NCBI GenBank assembly: GCA_963730005.1
Contig: CAVSPO010000032.1
Span: forward strand, 1 to 41,366
DNA length: 41,366 nucleotides
DNA from: CAVSPO01 sp963730005
GTDB lineage: Bacteria; Actinomycetota; Actinomycetes; Propionibacteriales; Propionibacteriaceae
Direction of reading: 5' to 3'
How positions within the stretch are numbered: position 1 is the first letter of the stretch; every line of letters starts with the position of its first letter. This document shows positions 1 through 7,911 of this stretch, one piece after another. Position numbers and translations under genes: made by a program. Below the pieces are notes generated by a model. That model was not told the origin of the DNA, did not search any database, and was given only the letters and a program-made list of their open reading frames with translations.

Positions 1-73
1 CCCCTACCCCGCGAGCGGGATTGTCGCTAACGTTCCCATTTCCAAGACATCGTCGTCCGGAAGAGAGAATCTC

Positions 74-1423
74 GTGTCAACTGCCGGCCTCGTCACGACT
101 TTGGTTGTTTCCATCGCCCTGGTCGTGTTCCTCATCATCAAGCTCAAGATGCACGCATCGCTTGCACTCACAATTTCCGCAATCGGGGTGGCCTTGGTCA
201 CCCAGGTGCCGCTCGCAGAAATCCCCAAGACGTTGGAGGACGGCGTCGGCGGGACGTTGGGCTTCCTCACCCTGATCATCGGTTTCGGCGCGATTCTGGG
301 CAAGCTGCTGGAGGTCTCCGGTGGCGCCGAGCGCCTGGCCACCAGCATGCTGAACAAGATGGGCAACAAACGGGCCACGATCGTGATGTCGTTGCTGGGT
401 CTCATCGCCGGCATTCCGGTCTTCGTCGAAGTCGGTTTCGTCTTGCTGGTGCCGCTGGTGTTCGTGGTTGCCAAGGAAGCCGGGATTTCGCGGGTGAAAG
501 TCGGAATTCCGCTGGCAGTTTCGCTGATGATCGTGCACTGCATCCTGCCGCCGCACCCTGCCGCCACCGCAATTGCCGGGACGCTGGGCGCCGAAATCGG
601 TCTGGTGATTGTGTTCGGTCTTCTCGTCGCGCTGCCCGCGACCCTGATCGGTGGCCCGCTGTTCGCCCACTTCGTCATCGGCGACAAGACTCCTGAGCTC
701 GAGATGCCCGAGGACGAGAAGCTGCTCGCCAAGGGTCTGGAAGCCGCCAAGCGCGACCTGCCGGGCTTCGGCATCACGCTGTTGACCATCCTGCTGCCGC
801 TGTTGATCATGGTCTCCCGGACCATCCTCAGCCAGTTCCTCGCCGAGGGCTCGACCGCTGCCGGCATCGTGAACTTCGTGGGCAACCCGATCATTGCCCT
901 GCTGGTGTCGGTCTTCTTCGCCTACTGGTCGCTGGGTCTGAGCCGCGGACGCTCGTTGGCTGAGCTGCTCAAACTCACCGACTCGGCCTTCCACCCGATC
1001 GGCGGCATCCTGCTGATCATCGGCGCGGGTGGCGCCTTCAACGCCGTGCTGACGGCCAGCGGCATCGGCACCGCCCTGGCGGACGCCCTGTCAGGACTGC
1101 CCATCAGCCCGATCATCCTGGCCTGGATCATCGCACTGGTGCTGCACTTCGCCGTCGGCTCTGCCACGGTTGCAATGATCAGCGCCGCGGGCATCGTGCT
1201 GCCCATGCTGGCAGCCAACCCTTCGATCTCACCCGAAGTGATGGCCATCGCGGTGGGTGCCGGCGCCATCGGCCTCACCCAGGTCACCGACTCCTTGTTC
1301 TGGATGGTCAAGGAGTACCTGCACCTGTCCGTTCCCGAAGCGATCAAGACACTGACCCTGGGCACCACCGTCGCCTCCGTGGTCGGTCTGCTCGGCGCAC
1401 TTGCCCTCAACCTCGTCGTCTAA
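74..1423 (+). CDS. dsdX: GntP-family permease, probable D-serine transporter (DsdX-like)
   Basis: Inner-membrane proton symporter of the gluconate permease (GntP) family, 449 aa, very close to the usual DsdX/GntP length of about 440-450. The protein is hydrophobic throughout with about 12 likely membrane segments and family-typical stretches such as GFGAILGKLLEVSGGAERLA near residue 70 and HPAATAIAGTLGAEIG in the middle. The GTG start at 74 is preceded by GGAAGAGAG at 59-67 with a 6-nt spacer. The stop is only 9 nt before dsdA, and AAGGAG lies in that gap, so the two genes form an operon. That pairing is the reason to favour D-serine over gluconate as substrate. GntP proteins cannot be separated by substrate from sequence alone, so the family call is firm and the substrate is inferred. 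Confidence 0.88.
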   Translation: MSTAGLVTTLVVSIALVVFLIIKLKMHASLALTISAIGVALVTQVPLAEIPKTLEDGVGGTLGFLTLIIGFGAILGKLLEVSGGAERLATSMLNKMGNKRATIVMSLLGLIAGIPVFVEVGFVLLVPLVFVVAKEAGISRVKVGIPLAVSLMIVHCILPPHPAATAIAGTLGAEIGLVIVFGLLVALPATLIGGPLFAHFVIGDKTPELEMPEDEKLLAKGLEAAKRDLPGFGITLLTILLPLLIMVSRTILSQFLAEGSTAAGIVNFVGNPIIALLVSVFFAYWSLGLSRGRSLAELLKLTDSAFHPIGGILLIIGAGGAFNAVLTASGIGTALADALSGLPISPIILAWIIALVLHFAVGSATVAMISAAGIVLPMLAANPSISPEVMAIAVGAGAIGLTQVTDSLFWMVKEYLHLSVPEAIKTLTLGTTVASVVGLLGALALNLVV

Positions 1424-1432
1424 GGAGAAACC

Positions 1433-2782
1433 ATGAATGACACCATCGTCCACGGCAAGACCATCGACCAATGGCGCGCCGAGCTGCCGCTGATGGGTGA
1501 CCTGTTGGATCTGAAGGAAACCAGGTGGTTCAACCCGGCCATCAAGCCGGTGGCTGAGGCGCTGCCGGAGGTCGGGCTGACCGACAAGGACATCGACGAA
1601 GCCGCTGACCGGCTCAAGCGCTTCGCCCCCTACATCGCCCAGGTCTTCGGCCAGACCCACGCGTCGGCGGGCATCATCGAATCCCCCTTCGTGGCAGCCC
1701 CGGCCATGCAGGCCGCGCTGGCCAAGCGCTACGAGACGGAGCTGCCCGGCCAGTTGTGGCTCAAGCTCGACAGCCATCTGCCGATCAGCGGGTCGATCAA
1801 GGCCCGCGGCGGCATCTACGAGGTGCTCAAGCACGCCGAGGACCTGGCCGTCGAGGCTGGTCTGTTGAGCCTCGACGACGACTACCGCAAGCTCGATTCG
1901 CCGGAGTTCAAGAAGTTCTTCTCCCAGTACAAGGTGGCAGTGGGGTCCACCGGCAACCTCGGCCTGTCGATCGGGCTGATGAGCGCCCAACTGGGCTTCC
2001 AGGCTTCCGTGCACATGTCGGCCGACGCCAGGCAGTGGAAGAAGGACCGGCTGCGCTCCCAGGGCGTGACCGTCGTCGAGTACGAGTCCGACTACTCGAT
2101 CGCGGTGGCCAACGGACGCAAGGAGGCCGAGGGCGACCCGACGGCCTACTTCGTCGATGACGAGAACTCCGTCAACCTGTTCCTCGGCTACGCCGTTGCC
2201 GGGCGCCGGCTCGCCGGCCAGATGAAGGCTCTGGACGTCCGGGTGGACGCGGATCACCCGCTGTTCGTCTACCTGCCGTGCGGCGTCGGTGGCGGGCCGG
2301 GCGGTGTCGCGTTCGGCCTCAAGGCAGCCTTCGGCGACAACGTGCACTGCGTGTTCGTCGAGCCCACCCACGCGCCCAGCATGTTCCTCGGCGTCTACAC
2401 CGGGCTGCACGACGAAACCTCGGTCCAGGACTTCGGCATCGACAACCTGACGGCCGCCGACGGCCTGGCCGTGGGTCGTCCGTCAGGGTTCGTAGGGCGC
2501 AGGCTCCAGCACCTGCTGGACGGGTACTACACCCTTCAGGACGACGAGCTGTTCCGTCTGATCGCCATGCTGGACGCGACCGAGAACATCCAGGTCGAGC
2601 CCTCCGCGGCCGCCGGGCTACCCGGAATCGCCGTGGTCCAGGACCAGGAGTACCTGGATCGGCTGGGTCTGGGTGCCGAGCAAATGGCAAACGCCATCCA
2701 CATCGCGTGGGTGACCGGTGGCAGCATGGTCCCCCCTGAGGAAATGGGCAAGTACGTCGCCCGGGGGCAAGCCCTGCTCTAG
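1433..2782 (+). CDS. dsdA: D-serine ammonia-lyase (D-serine dehydratase)
   Basis: PLP-dependent cytosolic enzyme that converts D-serine to pyruvate and ammonia. It is 449 aa, close to the E. coli DsdA length, and matches it along its whole length: LKETTWFNP-like start (LKETRWFNP), HLPISGSIKARGGIYEVL with the PLP lysine at K123, AVGSTGNLGLSIG, VHMSADARQWKK, PCGVGGGPGGVAFGLK (phosphate-binding glycines) and ITHLVWATGGGMVP-like C-terminus (IHIAWVTGGSMVP). ATG at 1433 follows AAGGAG at 1423-1428. Together with the upstream permease it forms a D-serine uptake and catabolism unit, useful both for detoxifying D-serine and for using it as a carbon or nitrogen source. No DsdC-type regulator is visible in the window, but the upstream side is cut off. 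Confidence 0.96.
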   Translation: MNDTIVHGKTIDQWRAELPLMGDLLDLKETRWFNPAIKPVAEALPEVGLTDKDIDEAADRLKRFAPYIAQVFGQTHASAGIIESPFVAAPAMQAALAKRYETELPGQLWLKLDSHLPISGSIKARGGIYEVLKHAEDLAVEAGLLSLDDDYRKLDSPEFKKFFSQYKVAVGSTGNLGLSIGLMSAQLGFQASVHMSADARQWKKDRLRSQGVTVVEYESDYSIAVANGRKEAEGDPTAYFVDDENSVNLFLGYAVAGRRLAGQMKALDVRVDADHPLFVYLPCGVGGGPGGVAFGLKAAFGDNVHCVFVEPTHAPSMFLGVYTGLHDETSVQDFGIDNLTAADGLAVGRPSGFVGRRLQHLLDGYYTLQDDELFRLIAMLDATENIQVEPSAAAGLPGIAVVQDQEYLDRLGLGAEQMANAIHIAWVTGGSMVPPEEMGKYVARGQALL

Positions 2783-2826
2783 TCCCTGAGGTTTGGTTGA
2801 CGAGCGTCGCTGAGCAGCAGAACGTC

Positions 2827-2860
2827 AAGGGCCGTCCCCTCTCGCGGGGGGACGGCCCTT
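2827..2860. terminator. Bidirectional hairpin terminator between dsdA and the copper oxidase
   Basis: A perfect 13-bp stem, AAGGGCCGTCCCC (2827-2839) with GGGGACGGCCCTT (2848-2860), and an 8-nt loop lies between the convergent dsdA and multicopper oxidase genes. The A/T ends of the arms give a short T run on either strand. It probably stops transcription from both sides. Confidence 0.8.
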
Positions 2861-2873
2861 GGCCTGCCGGGCG

Positions 2874-4355
2874 TCAACCCACCTCGATGACTCCCATCAT
2901 GCCGAGGTCCTCGTGGTCCAGGATGTGGCAATGGTAAACGGTTCGTCCGGTGAAGCCTTCGAACGGGATGCGGACCACGATGCTGCCTCCGGCCGGCACG
3001 TTGACGACATCCCGCCAGGTCGCCAACTCCACGGCGCGCCCGCCCACCTCGACGACCTGCATCGGCCACACGTGCAGGTGGAAGGGGTGATCCATCGGGG
3101 ACGTGTTCAGGATCGTCCATTCCTCGATGTCGCCGGCGGCCACCTGCTGGTCGGTGCGGTGGTGGTCGAACTGTCTGCCGTCGAAGGTGAAGGACATCAT
3201 CCCGCCACCCATCCCCGGCCCCATCCCTGAGCCCATCCCTGGGCCCATCCCCATGTTCATGGTCAGTTCGCGTCGGCGGGCCACCGTCACCTCGCGCAGG
3301 TCGCGTGGCGTCGGGCCGTCCGGCACGGGTGCCGCCGCGGCGACGGCGTCGCCGGTGACCGTGAGGGTGGCCAGCGTGGCCGGCCCCGAGGTGTTGGTGG
3401 ACCCCATCATGCCCATCCCGGCCATCCCGCGGTCGTATCCGAGGGTGCGCAGCTCGGCGGTCCCGGCCTGCAAGACGATCATCAGATCGGCTCGGTTGCC
3501 CGGTGCGAGGAGCAGCTCTGTCACGTCCTCAGGCCGCGCGGAGAGCCCCTGATCCAGCCCCAGCACCTGGAGTTGGTGGCCCGCCACGGCCAAGCGCAGG
3601 AACCTTGAGGGGCACGCGTTGATGACGCGCCATCGCTCTCTCTCGCCGGGGCGTCCCACCAACACGGGGGAGACCTGCCCGTTGACGAGGAGCAGTTCGC
3701 CCTCGCGGCCCATCATCTGTTCCTGCATGGAGGCCCGGCGAACGTTGCCGTCGGCGTCGAAGGAGACGTCCGAGATGATGAGCACGCGTTCCCGGGCCAC
3801 CGGGGCCGGGGACGCCTCCTCCACGATGATGGCTCCGTACAGACCGCCGAAGATCTGGTCCGCCACCATGCCGTGCAGGTGGGGGTGGTACCAGAACGTG
3901 CCGGTGGGGTGCTCCGCGGGGAGCTGGTACTCGTAGTCGAAGGTCTCCCCGGGATTGATCGTCAGGAACGGGTTGTCCCCGTTGCCGACCGGGGAGACGT
4001 GCAGCCCGTGGACGTGCAGGTTCGTGGGGTCGTCAAGGCTGTTGCGCAACCGGACCTGCAGACGGTCCCCGGGCACCAACCGCAACGTCGGGCCGGGCAC
4101 GGAGTCGGTGTAGCCCAGCATCGTCACCCGCCGACCAGCGACGTCGACGGTGCGCCGGGCGGCATCCAGCTCCACCCGCAGCAAGCCGCTGCTGCTGCGC
4201 AGCTCGGCCGGCCACACTCCCGGTGCGCCGCCGCCCGCGGTGGACGCCCCGTCGAAGGCGCCGAGCCCCCGGGCCAGGCCCCACCCGCCGACCACCACGC
4301 CGGCGGCACCCAGGGCACCCAGTTGCAGCGCCCGCCGGCGCGAGATCGGCTCCAT
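2874..4355 (-). CDS. Multicopper oxidase, exported, with Met-rich copper-binding loop
   Basis: Probable cuprous oxidase or copper-resistance laccase of the CueO type, 493 aa. The N-terminus SRRRALQLGALGAAG followed by a hydrophobic run looks like a Tat signal. The copper ligands are all present: HVHGLH (about 114-119), WYHPHLHG (155-162), HPFHLHVWPM (from about 423) and HCHILDHEDLGM (from about 475), the last giving type 1, 2 and 3 sites with a Met axial ligand. Around residues 360-390 is a methionine-rich loop made of MGPGM/MGSGM units, as in CueO, where such loops bind Cu(I). The start at 4355 is chosen because it sits directly before the Tat motif; the frame stays open upstream to 4538 without a signal sequence. 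No copper chaperone or CsoR-like gene is next to it. Confidence 0.9.
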   Translation of the reverse strand: MEPISRRRALQLGALGAAGVVVGGWGLARGLGAFDGASTAGGGAPGVWPAELRSSSGLLRVELDAARRTVDVAGRRVTMLGYTDSVPGPTLRLVPGDRLQVRLRNSLDDPTNLHVHGLHVSPVGNGDNPFLTINPGETFDYEYQLPAEHPTGTFWYHPHLHGMVADQIFGGLYGAIIVEEASPAPVARERVLIISDVSFDADGNVRRASMQEQMMGREGELLLVNGQVSPVLVGRPGERERWRVINACPSRFLRLAVAGHQLQVLGLDQGLSARPEDVTELLLAPGNRADLMIVLQAGTAELRTLGYDRGMAGMGMMGSTNTSGPATLATLTVTGDAVAAAAPVPDGPTPRDLREVTVARRRELTMNMGMGPGMGSGMGPGMGGGMMSFTFDGRQFDHHRTDQQVAAGDIEEWTILNTSPMDHPFHLHVWPMQVVEVGGRAVELATWRDVVNVPAGGSIVVRIPFEGFTGRTVYHCHILDHEDLGMMGVIEVG

Positions 4356-4357
4356 GG

Positions 4358-4396
4358 TCACGAGCCCATGCCAGAAACACCAGCCCCGCTGTGCAT
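4358..4396 (-). CDS. Possible 12-codon leader peptide before the multicopper oxidase
   Basis: A short ORF (MHSGAGVSGMGS) starts at 4396 behind the best ribosome-binding sequence in this intergenic region, GGAAGGGAG with a 7-nt spacer. It stops with TGA at 4360-4358, two bases before the oxidase ATG at 4355. The oxidase itself has no clear Shine-Dalgarno sequence, so translation could be coupled through this ORF. It may also be chance; no homology supports it. Confidence 0.3.
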   Translation of the reverse strand: MHSGAGVSGMGS

Positions 4397-4582
4397 GGCA
4401 GCACTCCCTTCCGTTCAGCTCGTCCATGCCAGTGTGACACGCTGCTGGTTGCCGCCTCAGGGCAGGATCTTGCGTTCCACAGCAGCATTTCGGACACTCT
4501 CTTGGGTGGTTGGGCGCGTAGGGTCGCTGGCCAGCCATTATGGTCGGCCCAGACGGAAGTGTCCGTGGGAAAGGAGCTCATG

Positions 4583-6505
4583 ATGCGTCGTGCTCGCCGC
4601 GTCCTTGCCGTTGTGGTCGCGTCCCTGCTCGGTGTGTCCGGTTCGGTGGTGAGCGTCAGTCCTGCTGCCGCAGCCGACTCGACGCAAGCTGCGACTTTCG
4701 TTGACGTGGCGGCGTCGGACCAGTTCTTCGCCGAGATCAGCTGGCTGGCGTCTGCGGGCGTCTCCACCGGTTGGGACGAGCCGGACGGCACGAAGACGTT
4801 CCGGCCGGGACAGCCGGTGAAACGCGACGCGATGGCGGCGTTCCTGTACCGGTTCGCGGGGTCACCCGATGTCTCGTTGCCGGCGGTGAGCCCGTTCGCG
4901 GACGTCACCACCCAAACCCAGTTCTACAAGGAGATCTGCTGGCTGGCCGGCCAGGGAGTCTCCACCGGCTGGGAGGAGCCGGACGGCACGAAGACGTTTC
5001 GGCCGCTGCAGTCGGTGAATCGGGACGCGATGGCGGCGTTCATGTATCGGTTCGCGGGCAGGCCCGTCCACACTGAGCCGGTGACGTCACCGTTTGCCGA
5101 CGTCACCCCTTCCGCGCAGTTCTTCAACGAGATCACGTGGCTGGCCGCCCAGCAGATCTCCACCGGCTGGGTCGAGGCGGACGGCAGCCGCACGTTCCGT
5201 CCCGTCCAGTCCGTCAACCGCGACGCCATGGCTGCCTTCCTTTACCGCCTCAACGGCGTCCTCACCCCGCCCCTCTCGACCTATCCGATGCGGGTTTCGG
5301 TCGCCTCGGCCGGCACCCAGGCCGACGCAGGCTCCCACGAATCGGCGATCAGCGCAGACGGCCGCTGGGTTGCTTATCGGTCGGGTGCGTCGAACCTGGT
5401 GCCCGGCGACACCAACGCAACTTTTGACATCTTCTTGTGGGACCGCGACACCCGCAGCACGACCCGCGTCTCGGTCGCCACTGCTGGCACCCAGGCCAAC
5501 AACGGCTCCTCCGATCCGTCGATCAGCGGTGATGGCCGCTGGGTCACTTATCGGTCAGGTGCGTCGAACCTGGTGGCAGGCGACACCAACGACACTTCGG
5601 ACGTCTTCTTGTGGGACCGGGACACTGGCGCCACCAGCCGCATCTCTGTCGCCACTGATGGCACCCAGGCCGACGGCTGGTCCGATGCTCCGGCGATCAG
5701 CGGCGACGGTCGCTGGATTGTGTTCCGTTCTGCCGCCTCGAACTTGGTGGCTGACGACACCAACGGCACTTCGGACGTGTTCTTGTGGGACCGGGACACT
5801 GGCACCACCAGTCGCGTCTCGGTCGCCACGGACGGTACGCAGGCTGACGGCTGGTCCGATCTCCCGGCGATCAGCGCTGACGGGCGCTGGGTCAGCTATC
5901 GGTCCGGTGCGTCGAACTTGGTGGCCGACGACACCAACGCAGCCGACGACGTCTTTCTTTGGGGCCGTGACGGTGGCACCACCAGCCGCGTCTCTGTCGC
6001 CTCAGACGGCAGCCAGGCCAACGGCCGCTCCGATGCCCCGGCAATCAGCGGTGACGGCAGCTGGATCGCCTATCAGTCGTATGCGTCAAACCTGGTGCCG
6101 GGTGACAGCAACGCGGCGTCGGACGTGTTCCTGTGGGGCCGGGAGGGTGGCACCACCAGCCGCGTCTGGGTCGCCAGCGACGGATCCCAGGCCAACGGTC
6201 CTTCGGATTCGCCGGCGATCAGCGGTGACGGCCGCTGGGTCAGCTACCGGTCGACGGCGTCCAACCTGGTGGTCGGCGACACCAACGCGAAGGCTGACGT
6301 GTTCGCGTGGGATCGGGCCGCCGGCACCACCAGGCGCGTTTCGTTGGCCACCGACGGCGCCCAGCCCGCCGATGGTTTCTCCTACGATCCGGCGATCAGT
6401 AGTGACGGGGTCTGGATCACCTACTGGTCCTACGCGTCGAACTTGGTGGCCGGCGACACCAACGGAACTTGGGACGTTTTCGTGACCCGCAACCAGCTGG
6501 GGTGA
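4583..6505 (+). CDS. Secreted surface protein: three SLH-type domains plus seven-repeat beta-propeller
   Basis: About 640 aa. An N-terminal signal peptide (MRRARRVLAVVVASLLG to a PAAAAD cleavage region) is followed by three S-layer-homology-type units of about 60 aa, each with FxDV near its start, STGW in the middle and FRP...RDAMAAF(L/M)YR at the end. The C-terminal half is seven consecutive 58-residue repeats (pattern RVSVA..G.QA, AISGDGRW, SNLV.GDTN, DVFLWDR), most likely a seven-bladed WD40/TolB-like propeller. SLH units usually anchor proteins to cell-wall polymer, so this is probably a displayed binding protein; ligand unknown. AAGGAG at 4571-4576 lies 6 nt before ATG 4583 (an ATG at 4580 is also possible). 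It diverges from the copper oxidase. The repeats are near-identical at the DNA level, so copy number may vary. Confidence 0.85.
   Translation: MRRARRVLAVVVASLLGVSGSVVSVSPAAAADSTQAATFVDVAASDQFFAEISWLASAGVSTGWDEPDGTKTFRPGQPVKRDAMAAFLYRFAGSPDVSLPAVSPFADVTTQTQFYKEICWLAGQGVSTGWEEPDGTKTFRPLQSVNRDAMAAFMYRFAGRPVHTEPVTSPFADVTPSAQFFNEITWLAAQQISTGWVEADGSRTFRPVQSVNRDAMAAFLYRLNGVLTPPLSTYPMRVSVASAGTQADAGSHESAISADGRWVAYRSGASNLVPGDTNATFDIFLWDRDTRSTTRVSVATAGTQANNGSSDPSISGDGRWVTYRSGASNLVAGDTNDTSDVFLWDRDTGATSRISVATDGTQADGWSDAPAISGDGRWIVFRSAASNLVADDTNGTSDVFLWDRDTGTTSRVSVATDGTQADGWSDLPAISADGRWVSYRSGASNLVADDTNAADDVFLWGRDGGTTSRVSVASDGSQANGRSDAPAISGDGSWIAYQSYASNLVPGDSNAASDVFLWGREGGTTSRVWVASDGSQANGPSDSPAISGDGRWVSYRSTASNLVVGDTNAKADVFAWDRAAGTTRRVSLATDGAQPADGFSYDPAISSDGVWITYWSYASNLVAGDTNGTWDVFVTRNQLG
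5291..6505 (+). repeat. Seven tandem 174-bp coding repeats (propeller blades)
   Basis: Seven head-to-tail copies of a 58-codon unit begin at 5291 (RVSVASAG) and run to the stop codon. The unit length is constant, so there is no indel between blades. Only the last copy departs much, ending in NQLG. The third to fifth units resemble each other most, suggesting recent duplication or conversion within the array. Confidence 0.85.
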
Positions 6506-6508
6506 CGT

Positions 6509-6533
6509 CCCCGGACTGCTCCTCTGCCCGGGG
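6509..6533. terminator. Weak hairpin between convergent genes
   Basis: CCCCGG (6509-6514) pairs with CCGGGG (6528-6533) across a 13-nt loop. It fills the 32-nt gap between the convergent propeller gene and the TspO-like gene. The stem is short and has no T tract, so the call rests mainly on position. Confidence 0.35.
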
Positions 6534-6537
6534 TCGC

Positions 6538-7341
6538 TCAGGCGAGGGCCCGGCGCCGGCGCAGGACGGTCACCGCACCCGCGGCGATGAACACTGCGAT
6601 GGCGACGATCACGGTCGCGCTCACCGCGGGGTAGGCGCCGTCGAAACCGGAGGCCGTGTTGTGCTTGATCCAGATGCCCAGGTAGGCCCACACCAGGACG
6701 AGACCGTAGGCGATGTCGCGGTCGATCAGGATCACTGCGGTGCCGATGATCGCACCCACGGCGATGATCAGCACGGCCCAGGTGGTGCCCGCGATCCCGA
6801 AGCCGTCCCAGCCGATGCTGACGAGCCAGACCGTGATGTTCGCGATCGTGGCGACAGTGATCCAGCCGAAGTAGACGCTGAACGGCAGCCTCAGGAACGC
6901 CTTGTCGCGGGGGTAGAGCTCCGCGCGCAGGATCGTGCGGGTGATGACGATGAGCAGCACCAGCATCGTGGCCAGCAGCAGGGTGGACAGACCGATGAGG
7001 TCGTAGTGCCAGGTGAGGATCCACGACATGTTGGCGAGTGAGGTCAGTGAGAACAGCACTCCAACGCGTTCCAGCAGCGCCACTCGTCCGGGTGCCCCGT
7101 CCGCCTCGCGGAACAGGCCGAGCTGGTAGAGCACGTGCGCGCCGAGCAGCAGGTAGATGACGCCCCAGATGGCGAACGTCAACCCGGCCGGGGCAAACAG
7201 GTTCTGGTAGGCGTCGGAGACCCCGCCGGTGGTGCGCCCGTTGATGGGCAGGATGTTGGCCAGCGCGTTCATCACGATCATCGCCACGTAGGTGACGACG
7301 ACCAGCGCTTTCACGGGTGTCCTGACGGTCTGGCTGGGCAT
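6538..7341 (-). CDS. TspO/MBR-like membrane protein (tryptophan-rich sensory protein family)
   Basis: About 267 aa, with at least seven hydrophobic segments. The family signature is in the first third: ANILPING..., then FAPAGLTFAIWGVIYLLL. Classical TspO is about 160 aa with five helices, so this belongs to the longer actinobacterial type. TspO proteins bind porphyrins and take part in oxidative or light stress responses; the ligand here is unknown. Two starts are possible: ATG 7341, 9 nt after GGAAGGAG (used here), or ATG 7398, which lies exactly 6 nt past a -10 box and would make a leaderless message with 19 extra residues. It diverges from ohrR and shares its palindromic control region, so it is probably induced by the same oxidants as the peroxidase gene. 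Confidence 0.75.
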   Translation of the reverse strand: MPSQTVRTPVKALVVVTYVAMIVMNALANILPINGRTTGGVSDAYQNLFAPAGLTFAIWGVIYLLLGAHVLYQLGLFREADGAPGRVALLERVGVLFSLTSLANMSWILTWHYDLIGLSTLLLATMLVLLIVITRTILRAELYPRDKAFLRLPFSVYFGWITVATIANITVWLVSIGWDGFGIAGTTWAVLIIAVGAIIGTAVILIDRDIAYGLVLVWAYLGIWIKHNTASGFDGAYPAVSATVIVAIAVFIAAGAVTVLRRRRALA

Positions 7342-7403
7342 CTGAGCCATCTCCTTCCGTTGCGAATGCTGTGCTGCGGCCAAGGGATTTGTTTCCATGA
7401 CTG

Positions 7404-7438
7404 AAGTATTGCGCACAACTGAATTGTGCGCAATACTT
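7404..7438. promoter_or_regulatory. OhrR/MarR-type operator overlapping two mirror-image divergent promoters
   Basis: A perfect 15-bp inverted repeat, AAGTATTGCGCACAA (7404-7418) and its complement (7424-7438), separated by CTGAA. On the + strand, TTGCGC (7409-7414), a 17-bp spacer and AATACT (7432-7437) form a promoter whose -10 box ends 6 nt before GTG 7444. On the - strand the same hexamers occur at 7433-7428 and 7410-7405, again 17 bp apart, ending 6 nt before ATG 7398. The TTGCGCACAA core resembles operators of OhrR-like MarR proteins. A repressor bound here would block both promoters. Confidence 0.82.
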
Positions 7439-7443
7439 GTGGC

Positions 7444-7911
7444 GTGCTTCCGGATCTGAGACTCGACCACCAACTGTGCTTCGCGCTGTACGCCGCCTCG
7501 CGGGCGACGACCGGCGCCTATCGGCAGTCGCTGGAGGAGGTTGGGCTCACCTATCCGCAGTACGTGGTGATGCTGGCCCTGTGGGAAACCGATGGCCTCA
7601 CCGTCAGCGAGCTCGGTCACCGGCTGCACCTGGACTCCGGCACGCTGTCGCCCCTGCTGGGCCGCCTCGCGACGTCAGGCCTGGTCACCCGGTCCCGCAT
7701 CGACCGCGACGCCCGTCGCGTGGTCGTCCACCTGACCGACTCAGGAAAGGCCCTTCGCGCCGAGGCCGAGCGCATCCAGTGCGCGCTGCTCGAGCGGCTC
7801 GACATGCCCGCGAACGAGTTGGTCCAGCTTCGAGACCTCGCCCACCGCCTCGTCGACTCCCTCGACAAGCCCGCAGACCCATACCACGACAACGAAGGAG
7901 CATCCCGATGA
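7444..7911 (+). CDS. ohrR: OhrR-family (MarR) peroxide-sensing repressor
   Basis: About 155 aa. The N-terminal LRLDHQLCFALYAASR is the OhrR hallmark: the Cys (C12 from this start) is the conserved oxidant-sensing residue that reacts with organic hydroperoxides, and the nearby tyrosines are the ones that contact it. A MarR winged helix follows (LTVSELGHRLHLDSGTLSPLLGRL, then the wing RDARRVVVHLT). GTG 7444 is preferred over GTG 7426 because 7426 lies inside the operator, while 7444 is 6 nt beyond the -10 box and would be leaderless. The 3' end overlaps the peroxidase start by ATGA, so the two are translationally coupled. It probably represses itself, the peroxidase and the divergent TspO-like gene until oxidised. 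Confidence 0.9.
   Translation: MLPDLRLDHQLCFALYAASRATTGAYRQSLEEVGLTYPQYVVMLALWETDGLTVSELGHRLHLDSGTLSPLLGRLATSGLVTRSRIDRDARRVVVHLTDSGKALRAEAERIQCALLERLDMPANELVQLRDLAHRLVDSLDKPADPYHDNEGASR

Noticed and set aside
5291..6505. Tandem repeats considered as a CRISPR-like or minisatellite array
   Set aside because: The 174-bp unit is entirely coding, in frame, with protein-level constraint (propeller blades) and no spacers.
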